Positions 1-8,118 are shown, counted from the first letter of the stretch. The stretch: DNA of 11,644 bases from Rhizopus sp. PT2906 (GCA_025529335.1 JAMYHX010000811.1:1-11644), one strand, 5' to 3'. Program-made: numbers and translations. Notes: generated by a model not told the origin, from the letters alone.

Positions 1-120
1 AGCATTTTGTACTAAAAAAGGAGAATCAAAAAGAATAGAACCTTTCATTTGTAGAAATATTTTTCTTTTACGGTTTTTCACTTTAAATTCAGACAGTTTT
101 TTTTTTTTTTTTTTTTTCAG
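1..120. other. Left edge; T-run ending in a possible splice acceptor
   Basis: No coding sequence is supported in the first 96 bases. A run of about 21 T from 97 to 117 is followed by CAG at 118-120, the form of a fungal 3' splice site, and the open frame of the next feature begins directly after it. If the acceptor is or was used, the upstream exon lies outside the window. A simple poly-T tract from an inserted retro-copy is an alternative. Confidence 0.4.
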
Positions 121-582
121 ATTAATCAAATTAAACTTCAGACATATAGATTTCGTAGTCACGCGGAGTTAAAGAGAGAGTTCAAAGACCCTTTTGCACC
201 ATACTTTTTTTCCTACAAGAGCAGTTTTAAAATAAAGGTTGTAGAACAGAAATGCTGGACGCACTTTTGTAAACAATGGATGTTCTTTTATAAAAACTGG
301 TCGTACTTTTCTTGAAAAAAGGACATACTTGAAAATGAATTGTTGTCTTTTCTTTTACCAACAATAGTTGATGCATGTGGCGGTTCAGAGCTGGAAAAAA
401 GTCAACAGGAGCAACCTCTTAAAATTGTTGATGCAATTAATCTCAAACCTGTATGCTTATTAAGCAGTGATGGTGAAGAGCAGCTTATGCTAGTTCACAA
501 AAACAATTTCAGTCGAATCTCTAAGAGCCGTTTTATCAGTATCTCGCCCGTTTGTGAAAATGAAAATAATACAATATCTTGA
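121..582 (+). pseudogene. Decayed gene fragment, left copy of an inverted pair
   Basis: The frame starting at 121 is open to the stop at 580-582 except for one TGA at 313-315. The first part encodes a basic, aromatic-rich stretch (SSFKIKVVEQKCWTHF, then KQWMFFYKNWSY). The second part contains LLPTIVDACGGSELEKSQQ and ends ENENNTIS. Bases 221-367 match 1006-1126 in inverted orientation at about 90 percent outside gaps. This copy has about 27 extra bases (22 near 304-326 and 5 near 350), which keep the frame. An AATAAA lies at 592-597, about 10 bases after the stop. I do not recognise the family. The TGA could sit in a short intron, but I found no convincing frame-preserving donor and acceptor, so a pseudogene is the simpler reading. 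Confidence 0.45.
221..367 (+). repeat. Left arm of imperfect inverted repeat
   Basis: Reading from 221, the sequence (GCAGTTTT, AAGGTTGTAGAACAG, AATGCTGG, ATGTTCTTTTATAAA, CTGGTCGTAC, TTGAAAATGAATTG, ACCAACAATAG) matches the reverse complement of 1006-1126. I count roughly a dozen mismatches, mostly transitions, over about 121 aligned bases. There are two length differences, 22 and 5 bases, both extra here. Homology seems to fade outside 221 and weakens inside 367. Confidence 0.8.
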
Positions 583-591
583 ATGATTTAC

Positions 592-597
592 AATAAA
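592..597 (+). promoter_or_regulatory. Possible poly(A) signal AATAAA
   Basis: A canonical AATAAA follows the stop of the left pseudogene copy by about ten bases. Such hexamers are common by chance in AT-rich DNA, and another plus-strand AATAAA lies near 674. It is only weak support for a past or present 3' end here. Confidence 0.3.
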
Positions 598-732
598 CCT
601 GAAAATTTGATAATAGGATAATCAAAAGGTATTTTCAAGTTAGATGACAATTTGGGGTATCGATTGCTTTAACAATAAAAGTTATAAAAATACAAGTCTA
701 CACAGTTGTTTAGGATAGGTGTGATTGCATTT

Positions 733-1126
733 CTAATATGAAGGGAAAGTTTGCTTAATAGCGTCAGAGACATGTTTGTTAACACGGCAAATATATGGAC
801 AGAACAGCCTTGCCAATGTTTCTAAATAGCTGTTCAATTGATAGTTTCCAATGACTTGTATTAACGAGGCATCATGTTTGTACAATTCAGTCATTGATTT
901 ATGAATTGTTTTGATTCGGCCATCATTCGTGCATTTGGAAATCATGCTTTTTAAAAACGTTTTTTCTAAAGATCCAACAATGTTTTCATCAGCAACTCCA
1001 TTATCCTGTTGTTGGTAAAAGAAAACAATTCATTTTCAAGTACGACCAGTGTTTATAAAAGAACATTCATCGTTTACGAAAGTGCGCCCAGCATTTCTCT
1101 TCTGCAACCTTCATTTTAAAAACTGT
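733..1126 (-). pseudogene. Decayed gene fragment, right copy of the inverted pair
   Basis: On the minus strand an ATG at 1114-1112 opens the frame that matches the left copy (KVAEEKCWAHFRK). It stops at TGA 1069-1067, where the left copy has TGG (277-279), so a Trp codon became a stop. The frame resumes with MFFYKHWSYLKMNCF and stops again. A shifted frame is open from 1029 to the stop at 733. It contains GVADENIVGSLEKT, which resembles the left copy's VDACGGSELEKS, then about 75 residues (ending SDAIKQTFPSY) unlike anything in the left copy. Two stops and a frameshift point to a pseudogene. The family is unrecognised. The downstream open part could still be an exon of a live gene. Confidence 0.45.
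1006..1126 (-). repeat. Right arm of imperfect inverted repeat
   Basis: The reverse complement of this segment matches 221-367. The two pseudogene copies are convergent, so a transcript through 221-1126 could fold back with a stem of over 100 imperfect pairs and a loop of about 640 bases. No target-site duplication is evident at the outer ends, so it does not look like the terminal repeats of a DNA transposon. Confidence 0.8.
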
Positions 1127-1321
1127 GACCTTTTATTTTGTTTTTGTGCGACCAAAATTTAGAGAAAAGCGAAAACATTTATCAGCTTCATTGTATCATA
1201 AAGACGTGTAATTAAACCTATTTTCCCCACTAAAATAGATTCAACATGTATGCGTCATCATATTTTAATAGCATGTTGACATAATGATAGAAAATCAAAT
1301 TGTAACAAAACACATTGTTGG

Positions 1322-1327
1322 TTTATT
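1322..1327 (-). terminator. Poly(A) signal of the lactate dehydrogenase gene
   Basis: On the minus strand AATAAA occurs about 48 bases after the lactate dehydrogenase stop codon, a normal spacing for a fungal 3' UTR. No better candidate lies closer. The assignment rests on position and motif only. Confidence 0.5.
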
Positions 1328-1374
1328 TCTTTCAGTCAAGATATCGAGCACAAGTGTACCCTTTTCTTTTCAAG

Positions 1375-2283
1375 TCAATATAAGCGTTCTATCTCTTGAA
1401 GTGCCTTTACAGACTCTAAAAGCAACGTCTCCTCTTCTTCACTTAATGGAACATCATATATCTTTTCTACTCCCTTCCAACCAAGCTTAGCCGGCATAGA
1501 GAATGTCACCCCATACTTTTCTACAAAAACTGATACCGGATGCACTGACTTTCTATTCAGCATGATGGTATGAACCAAGTCTGCAGCACAAGCGCCAATA
1601 CCGTAAAATGTTGCACCCTTTAATCGAATGATTTCCATCGCCTTACCGGATATTGCTCTAGAAATGGCTTGTTTATCAAGTTCTTGAAACTCTGGAAAAG
1701 ACGTCAGCGGCTGTCCTCCGATAGTAGCTGCTTCCCAAGCAATCATCTGTGAATCACCATGTTCTCCCAGGACGAAAGCATTGATCGACTGCGGATTAAC
1801 GTCAAATATTTCGCCAAGGTGAACACAAAGTCGTGTTGTATCAAGGTAGGTACCAGAGCCAATTACCTGGTTGGGTTCCAGCCCAGATAATTTTTGAGCG
1901 ATATGTGTCAATATGTCGACTGGATTAGCAACCAACAGTATGATAGCATCTGGTTGGATAGGTTGCATACTACCAATAATGTTCTTCAACACACGATAGT
2001 TACGTTCGATTAGTTGTGTACGTGGCTCGCCTTCCTTTTGCTTAGCACCGGCAGTGATGACAATGATGTCTGCTTGACCAGCTTCTTCAGTGCTTGCCCC
2101 TCGAATCGGCGTATGACTTACACTTGCTGCATCTGCTAAATCGAGCACCTGTGCTTGAACAATTTCGGGATTGATATCGACAATAAGAATTTCTGAGCAA
2201 ATGTTTTTAAACATGAGAGCATAGGCTGTAGATGCTCCTACGGCACCAGCACCGACAATGGCTACCTTGGAATGTGATACCAT
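1375..2283 (-). CDS. ldhA: NAD-dependent L-lactate dehydrogenase, Rhizopus LdhA-like
   Basis: Reduces pyruvate to L-lactate with NADH in the cytosol and so regenerates NAD+ in fermentation. It is a single 302-residue open frame without introns. Visible motifs: the Rossmann loop GAGAVG at 11-16; Asp36, which selects NAD over NADP; the mobile specificity loop with Gln82 (Gln102 of LDH numbering, marking lactate rather than malate dehydrogenase) and catalytic Arg88 (Arg109); Asn120; Asp148 and Arg151 (Asp168/Arg171); and catalytic His175 in GEHGDS (His195). All key residues are present, so the enzyme should be active. The start MVSHSKVAIVGAG matches the N-terminus I recall for Rhizopus LdhA. The C-terminus ends ALQEIERLY, about 18 residues short of the roughly 320 I recall for that family; see findings. 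The gene is convergent with the left pseudogene copy and lies upstream of no partner gene. Confidence 0.97.
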   Translation of the reverse strand: MVSHSKVAIVGAGAVGASTAYALMFKNICSEILIVDINPEIVQAQVLDLADAASVSHTPIRGASTEEAGQADIIVITAGAKQKEGEPRTQLIERNYRVLKNIIGSMQPIQPDAIILLVANPVDILTHIAQKLSGLEPNQVIGSGTYLDTTRLCVHLGEIFDVNPQSINAFVLGEHGDSQMIAWEAATIGGQPLTSFPEFQELDKQAISRAISGKAMEIIRLKGATFYGIGACAADLVHTIMLNRKSVHPVSVFVEKYGVTFSMPAKLGWKGVEKIYDVPLSEEEETLLLESVKALQEIERLY

Positions 2284-2500
2284 ATTATAAGTAATAAAAA
2301 GAGAATAAATATGTGTGTGTATATATATATAAGAAAAAAAAAAGAACTGTCGATATGGAATCTATCCGGTCTATATACATCTGGGTCTCAATTATCTATT
2401 CCCTCTATCTCTCTCTCTCTCTCTCTCTCTATCTCAATATCTTTGTTACGCTAACACAGACACGCATCCTTACATTTTCCGATCTATCCACCTGTTAAGG
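2284..2500 (-). promoter_or_regulatory. Presumed lactate dehydrogenase promoter region
   Basis: The minus-strand sequence upstream of the start codon holds a TA run (about 2319-2330) roughly 40-50 bases from the ATG. It could act as a TATA element, though this is close for one. Next come an A/T-rich run near 2331-2343 and a CT/GA microsatellite (2403-2435). The role is inferred from position only; no specific factor site is recognised. Confidence 0.35.
2403..2435. repeat. CT microsatellite
   Basis: A CT dinucleotide run with two CTAT interruptions spans about 33 bases on the plus strand (GA on the minus strand). It lies about 120-150 bases upstream of the lactate dehydrogenase start, where a GA tract could exclude nucleosomes. 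Its length probably varies between isolates. Confidence 0.85.
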
Positions 2501-2989
2501 TAATAAAGGAGATTAGCTCGGGGCCTTTGAGAAAAACATCCACTTTCATAAGAATATTGACAAATCATGCCTGAATTTTTCTTCTTTTTTTCCCTGCTTT
2601 AAAGAAATATGCATAATGTTAGGTAGTAGCCAATCAGATAGTGTCATATGATATTTATTCACTTATTATCTTCTACAACATGGAACATACTGATGAAGCC
2701 CTTGTTCATCTAATATCTATAATAGATTATACGGATATAGCTAGATAGGGATTAACAACATTGCACAAAATGAAACGAAATCCAATATTACAGTTTGTCT
2801 GAAACTTGTAAATTAAGTTTTCATTAAACTTCGAGCCACACATCACAGATGGTGTGGCTAGATTATGACATACAAAGATGATAAGAAACTGATAGTGGGA
2901 TAAAAGTTTAAACCGTAATTAATCATGCAAAGGGTGCGTGTTTGACAGGATGGATATTTGTGATATGGTTTTAAAAATAATGAGGCTCG
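2501..2989. other. Intergenic sequence with one small hairpin
   Basis: I see no gene here. The only structure is a short hairpin with AGCCACAC (2834-2841) and GTGTGGCT (2852-2859). With one bulged base the stem extends inward to a three-base loop. It lacks a U-run and has no clear host transcript. It could be chance or a remnant of the retrotransposon 3' region next to it. Confidence 0.4.
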
Positions 2990-3466
2990 GTTGGTAGGGG
3001 ATACCTTGAAATATGTATCTCAAAGGAGAAATGCCATAAGGTAGTAGATACTACTGTGAGGAAATAATGTAGAAGGGAGGAAAGGTTCTTGGAGGCTTGA
3101 GAGTTATAAGGATTGGCCATATTGAAGGATGAGATCTACCGTGGCCAGAATAGAACGTGTGCCAAATGGAAAACTTCAACTGGCAGGAGATCAAAAGATA
3201 TTGAGTGTTTCTTCCGTTGCGCGGCATATTCGACATTGCGTAGTCCCTGTTGCTTGAATTTGATGAAAGTACAACATGGTAGGCAGCTTTGAATTCAGCG
3301 ATCTGTACCACAATGTACATATGGCTTCAAGAAATTGATTAAACGCACACAGACTTGTAACTCTTTCTGTTTCACTCACTGCATCTTCATTATTCCGATC
3401 AATCTGGCAAAGCCTCTCTCGGAAGGTAGTCGCCGATCGCTGTTTTTGCAGGATTTCTGATAGTAT
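2990..3466 (-). pseudogene. Broken C-terminal fragment of a LINE-type retrotransposon
   Basis: On the minus strand a frame is open from 3466 to 3191 and includes SLNSKLPTMLYFHQIQ and then TTQCRICRATEETLN. A shifted frame (3320-3051) continues with LLISCQLKFSIWHTF and SIWPILITL, and near 3030-3000 comes TLWHFSFEIHISRYP. Together these resemble the region after reverse transcriptase in non-LTR elements: a CxxC...ET...H...C zinc knuckle, a tryptophan-containing helix, then an I..LW..H..F tail. Here the knuckle His appears to be Asn. The frameshift and the stop at 3469-3467 show it is dead. No catalytic reverse transcriptase motif (YxDD) is in the window. The family call is by pattern, not by alignment. 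Confidence 0.5.
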
Positions 3467-4190
3467 CTAAGCTTCTTCAACCTGACTTTTATAGTATAGG
3501 ATAGAAATCAATACTTGCTCGGCCGTTTGACTATCATTTCGGCTCAACGGAAATCGTAATCTATTGTTAATTCTGTAGACGGATGATCGTTTTAGGTTTT
3601 ATCATGGTTTATCTCAGACAGTCTCCTTTGAATCCACGTCATTGAATGGATTGAGCGTTTTGATGTAGTATACGGGTTTATAAAGTATTATCATAATTAC
3701 ATTAAAGTGATCTTGATTGTTCTTGTCCTCCTCTCCCTGTCTTTTTCTCGGTTTGTCTCTATGTTTACTCCAATCTCATTCAAAGAAGATCAAAAAAAGA
3801 AAAGCTTTTATTCTTACCGTTTTTATTTTATGTGATTTATCCAACAAGTAATAAAATAACAAGAGGGACAAAAAGCGAAGTCGAAGCTTAATAATGAGAT
3901 GATACTGTATTTAATAAAATAACTACTCTGTTTACGCTTTTTACAGCGGGCACTCCTTTGTAGCCGCGGGCCAGTGATAGTCAAGTATGAAGAGATGAGT
4001 GTTAATATGGCCTGTTATTTGGGGAGATCTCTTATTGTAATATCCATCTATGAATGTATATAGTCATTGTAGAATACTCGCGCCTGGTCGATTGTGATTC
4101 AGTTCCTGAAGGTATAGCTTGTCAAAAGAGCGTGTACCCACAGAATAAATGAACTTGCATCCTGTAAGCCTGTCTATTGGTTGAATTAAT
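3467..4190. other. Intergenic sequence, no gene recognised
   Basis: Stops are frequent in all frames. The minus strand from 3467 to about 3700 may hold further decayed retrotransposon sequence, but I cannot identify a domain. A short GC-rich patch at about 3944-3972 carries GCGGGC twice in direct orientation inside otherwise AT-rich DNA. No tRNA B-box, rRNA or other RNA gene was recognised. Confidence 0.4.
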
Positions 4191-4508
4191 TTAGGGGAAT
4201 GCTACGCACGCTCCGTTTTTACTAGAGACACCCTTTTTGTGTGTGTCAGGCGCCGTTTCTTCAATATTTGTCTGTAAATGGATATATTCTAATTTTACAT
4301 CATTAGATGAGCTTTCAAATATGTTATACGCTCATTATGTAAGCCAATTAAACAATAAAGATTTACTACTGAGAGGTTTCATTAAGCAAAATAGAACTAT
4401 ATACAAAAATGGGTATGTCTCAAGCAAAAACGGAGCCTTACAGACACAAAAAGGGTGCCTCTAGTAAAAGTGGAGCGTGCGAACGGAGCGCGCGTAGTAT
4501 TCCCCTTA
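4191..4508. mobile_element. 312-bp MITE with TTA target duplication, PIF/Harbinger (Tourist)-like
   Basis: The element spans 4194-4505 and is flanked by TTA at 4191-4193 and 4506-4508. The ends are inverted: GGGGAATGCTACGCACGCTCCG from the left and GGGGAATACTACGCGCGCTCCG from the right. After a 13-base difference they continue together through TTTTACTAGAG, CACCCTTTTTGTGT and a GGC-CCG block, so the terminal repeats are about 65-80 bases. Three-base TWA duplications with G-rich termini are the known hallmark of PIF/Harbinger elements and their Tourist MITEs. The interior is AT-rich and encodes no transposase, so it must be mobilised in trans. An open frame inside (4237-4464) has no ATG at its start and is not a gene. 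Confidence 0.85.
4403..4475 (-). repeat. Tandem subterminal units inside the MITE's right arm
   Basis: Two diverged copies of a unit of about 33 bases, spaced about 41 apart, lie at 4403-4435 and 4444-4475. Both follow the pattern ACAAAAA-GGGT-CTC-AG-AAAA-GGAG on the plus strand. One copy is also present in the left terminal repeat in reverse. Subterminal repeats in class II elements are often transposase binding sites; that role here is inference. Confidence 0.6.
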
Positions 4509-5430
4509 GTTTATACGCTGTTAACTGGGAGGGAATGAATTATCTGTTATGAATGATAGATACATCTTTTTCAGAAACTATTCGCGCACATTGCAAGATC
4601 AATAACAACTAAACACTTTATGTCTTTTTTATTATTTAAAAAGACAACATTTGATATATAAAATGAGCTTGATATTTTTGAGAAAAGATAAATGTGGTCA
4701 AGATTTTATGCAAAATGAAAAATTGTTAGAGAATTTGCTTAAATAGTCTAATCTTGACTTCTTTATTTCTCTTATAAACTCTCTCTTAATGTAAGTGCTT
4801 AATATCTATCTAATAACTGATTTACTAATCATTTCTTTATTCATCCTTTTGCTTCTGATGGGCTCTCTTTTTTATTATTTTTTATTGTCTGAAATTATCA
4901 TTTTTTATCAGTGTGCGAATAATTTGCGAATAAAGTGTACATCAACTTGTTTCAAACTGAAGCTTTTTGATTTTTGACACAAGTTCAAAGATCTGCTAAA
5001 CTATACAATCTGAATGATTTCTTCCCTCAACAGTAAGTCGCTTCTCTTTACCTCTTTTCATAAAAAACTGCATGACCAAATAAAACTTTGGAAAGTCCTG
5101 ACTACCTTTTTCAAAAAGTGTGTGCAACAACTGTTGCCTTTTAATATGCTCTGAATACAATATATGCTGACATCATATAGCTCAGGTGCCCTTTTACTTG
5201 GATTACCAGCTTGTTCTTTTTGTATGTGTGTTGCTTAAGAAATGGTTACATATTAACTTGACGAAACGAAATGACATTCCATATTGATCTTGCAACTTTA
5301 TTTAAAAATAATGTACAACTGAATAAAGATCCGATAAAATGGAGACAATAAAGGGTTCATTTTCAGTCATAGGGTGATACACGAGAATTAAGGTGCATAA
5401 CCACTCTTTTTTCTTCCCCCTTCTTTATTT
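4509..5430. other. AT-rich intergenic region upstream of the BRO1 gene
   Basis: No gene is supported. Short open frames are hydrophobic, low-complexity products of T-rich DNA. Two small perfect inverted repeats are visible: TGTCTTTTT (4621-4629) with AAAAAGACA (4638-4646), and GTCAAGATT (4697-4705) with AATCTTGAC (4750-4758). Neither has a recognised function. Confidence 0.5.
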
Positions 5431-5479
5431 TATAAAATTGTATCCTGTTATCTATTCAGTTTTATTCAACAAGCGTACG
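5431..5479 (+). promoter_or_regulatory. TATA-like element and leader of the BRO1 gene
   Basis: TATAAA at 5431-5436 lies 44 bases before the start codon, just after a pyrimidine-rich run (about 5404-5430), an arrangement common at fungal promoters. No upstream ATG interrupts the leader after it. The assignment is by position and motif. Confidence 0.35.
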
Positions 5480-8118
5480 ATGGAAAGGCAAGAAGTCAAT
5501 TTTATATCGATTCCGATTAAGAAACCAGACAAACTCTCTTGGTCTTCTGCTTTGACCAAGTATATCACAGAAAGCTATGCGGAAGATGCAAAAAAGTATA
5601 ACCAAGATTGCAGCCTGTTGGACTCACTAAGACAGCGTTGCTTGGAACAGGAACAAATAGAGAACCCACTTGTGTTGGAAGATTTGTCAATGTAATCAAG
5701 GCACACATTCTCGACATTAGCTAACTCTTTTTTTTTATAGTTATTTTAACCAACTATCCTTTTTGGGATCAAAATTTCCTTCGGATGTAAGATTGATAAA
5801 TAATTGGGGTTTGTTATTCGTACACTAAACATAACGCAGATTGGCTTAGGCATAAGCTGGTATCCACTCTTTTCTTCCAAAGATCATTCCTACTGTCCAG
5901 GTATATTTGTGTGTGTGCGTGTGTGTGGGTGGTTGGCGTAAGGGAAAATGACATGTGAAATATAACAACAAAAGGTTCATAGACGTATTAAGTAATCTAA
6001 ATTATGAGAAATCATGTGTATTACTACGAATGGCTGCTTTTTATAGTATCCTGGGTACTATGCAAAGTTCAGTCTCCACTGAAGGCATCAGAAAGGCTTG
6101 TCAACACTTTCAGGCAAGTATAAATACGCTGTCAGTAAACAATTATGCTGACTGTATTTACTATGGATAGCATGCAGCAGGTTGTTTAAAGTATATTCAA
6201 TCAGATCTTATCAACGAATTAAGAGCAGCCCCTCCTCGTGATTTTGAGCTATTGGATTCCTTGATTGCCCTCATGATTGCTCAAGCACATGAATGTGTAT
6301 GGCAAAAGGCAGTGATGGAACACATGAAGTATGGAACGGTAGCTAGGCTGGCTATCAAGGCTTCAGATTATTATGAATCATTTCTATCCAATTGCAATTC
6401 ACTCGTTCCTGACTATTGGAAGACGATAGGAGAGATCAAACACAATTATTTTAAAGCAGTAGCTCAGTATCAAAAGGCCAATGAGGCTATTTCATCAGGT
6501 CGTTACGGAGAAGAAATTGCCCGACTTTATTTGGCTAAATCAAATAACGCCGCAGCGATCCAAAAACTGTCGGAATTGACTAATCCAACATTACATCCCT
6601 CCTTTGTACAGCAAATCCATACATTGGATCATTCCATTGATAGAGATTTAATACGTGCGGAGAAAGATAATGATGTGGTTTATATGGAAACAGTGCCTCA
6701 GCCTAATCAACTAGCGCCTATTCTCAGATCAGATATGGCTAAACCCATCTTGCCTAGTTTCATTCTGGACCCTAGTTATTGGCTAGTCTTGACAGAGAGA
6801 CCTAATGATTCTCTATTTATCAAAAGACCTCTCTTTGAAAAGCTTGTTCCATTTGCTGTCCATCAAGCAGTCAGCGTCTATAACGATAAAAAGAATTACA
6901 TAGTTCATGATGATATCATTGACAAAAATAGCGTACTTGAACAAGAATACCAAAAGTAAGCATATTTTAACAAGGCAAAAGAAAAAATTAATTAATTATG
7001 AGTGCAGAGTTATCACAGAGTTGCGATTACCTTATTCATTGGATATCATTGATACTTTACCCAAGGAATTGTTGAGTTATGCAGAAGAAGTTCAAGATTT
7101 AGGAGGCATTCAGACACTAAACGACATGTTGCATAAAATACAAGATATGTCAAAAAAGGCGCTTGGATTAATAGAAGAAGGATTCAATGCACTAGAAGAA
7201 GAAAATGAACAGGACGCGATGCTTAGTAAACAATATGGAAAACGTAAGCATATTATTTAAAAAGGCTTGGGCTCATTTTCTATTTAGTTTGGAGTCGACC
7301 CACTTCGAGAGCACTTACTCAAAACTTGCTTACCATGGGCACACAGTACAATGATACCATTCAGGCCGCACAAAAGGCGGATCGAATTGTTCAGGCTAAA
7401 GTAGCCAATTGGGGAAAAGCGATCGCAATGCTATCTAGACCTTCTGCAGACATTTTGAGTCATCTACCACAGCTACAGCCTGAAGATGAACTGCATGCAC
7501 AAATTACACAACTGTTAACACAGCTTCGACGTCAGTTAGAGCTACTCGAAAAGAATACAAGAGATAGACAAGATGTCGAGAAGGAGGTGAAAAAGATGGC
7601 TGAAAAGGATGATATTTCCGATGCGTTACTGAGCCGATGTCATGAACTCACCAAGGGATCGCCTATTGTGAAAATACAGGTCGAACAATTTTCGGATGTG
7701 TTTGACTCGTACTTGAAGAAATACCAACGTCATCAAGCTAGTTTACAACAGCATGCACATGAGCAAGATGAGATAATATTCCAGCTTAGGCAGTTGCATA
7801 TGCAATTGAATACGATGGTTAGTAATGTGCCAGTATTGATAAAGAGGGAAAAGGCGATATCCAATTTGGAAGCAGCATACTCAAAGATTAAAGAAATCAG
7901 AACGAATCTGGTAGAAGGAATCAAGGTACATATTTTCTTTTATGCGGTTGCTATGGTTACTAACATTACAATTAAAGTTTTACTCAAATTATATTGACAT
8001 TTTGAATCAATTCAAAAAAGAATGTACAGATTTCTGTTTAGCTAGAAGAATGGAAGCTGCTGATTTATCTCGAGATCATAATCCTGCCAAGCTGTTACTT
8101 TACAGTAACAAAAAGTAG
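5480..8118 (+). CDS. BRO1 and V-domain protein, ALIX/PalA/Rim20 family
   Basis: Eight exons: 5480-5691, 5741-5786, 5840-5900, 5983-6113, 6171-6955, 7008-7243, 7288-7925, 7978-8118; 749 residues. Introns are 44-82 nt and GT-AG except intron 4, which is probably GC-AG. BRO1 domain, about 5-400: ISIPIKKPDKLSW at 10-22, FLGSKFPSDIGLGISWYP spanning exons 2 and 3, ACQHFQHAAGC around 145-155, AQAHECVWQKA at 187-197, VPFAVHQAVSVY late in exon 5. V domain, about 412-740: LRLPYSLDI, AEEVQDLGGI, YGKLWSRPTS, then EGIKFYSNYIDIL with Phe704, matching the ALIX Phe that binds YPxL motifs. In fungi PalA/Rim20 binds the PacC/Rim101 factor and ESCRT-III Snf7 at endosomes in alkaline pH signalling. Bro1, the sorting paralogue, is the alternative. 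The lack of a long proline-rich tail and the length favour Rim20/PalA. The start is the first ATG, directly before the domain. Confidence 0.93.
5909..5934 (+). repeat. TG microsatellite inside BRO1-gene intron 3
   Basis: A TG run with one CG interruption and a G-rich end occupies the first third of intron 3 (5901-5982), which is the longest intron of the gene. UG-rich intronic RNA can affect splicing, but nothing here shows that it does. Confidence 0.7.

Noticed and set aside
221..1126. A DNA transposon with terminal inverted repeats
   Set aside because: The arms are coding-like, unequal in length, lack a target-site duplication, and a transposon would not explain the two convergent related frames. 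A duplicated and inverted gene fragment fits better.
1284..1490. Plus-strand open frame overlapping the lactate dehydrogenase 3' end
   Set aside because: It is antisense to a certain gene, starts outside any homology, and has no recognisable content.
4237..4464. A 75-codon plus-strand open frame inside the MITE
   Set aside because: It begins at a GTG inside the terminal repeat, has no transposase-like motif, and is explained by the non-coding element.
4795..4977. Hydrophobic plus-strand open frame that could look like a membrane peptide
   Set aside because: It is a product of T-rich low-complexity DNA (Leu, Ile, Phe runs) with no ATG context or neighbours to support it.
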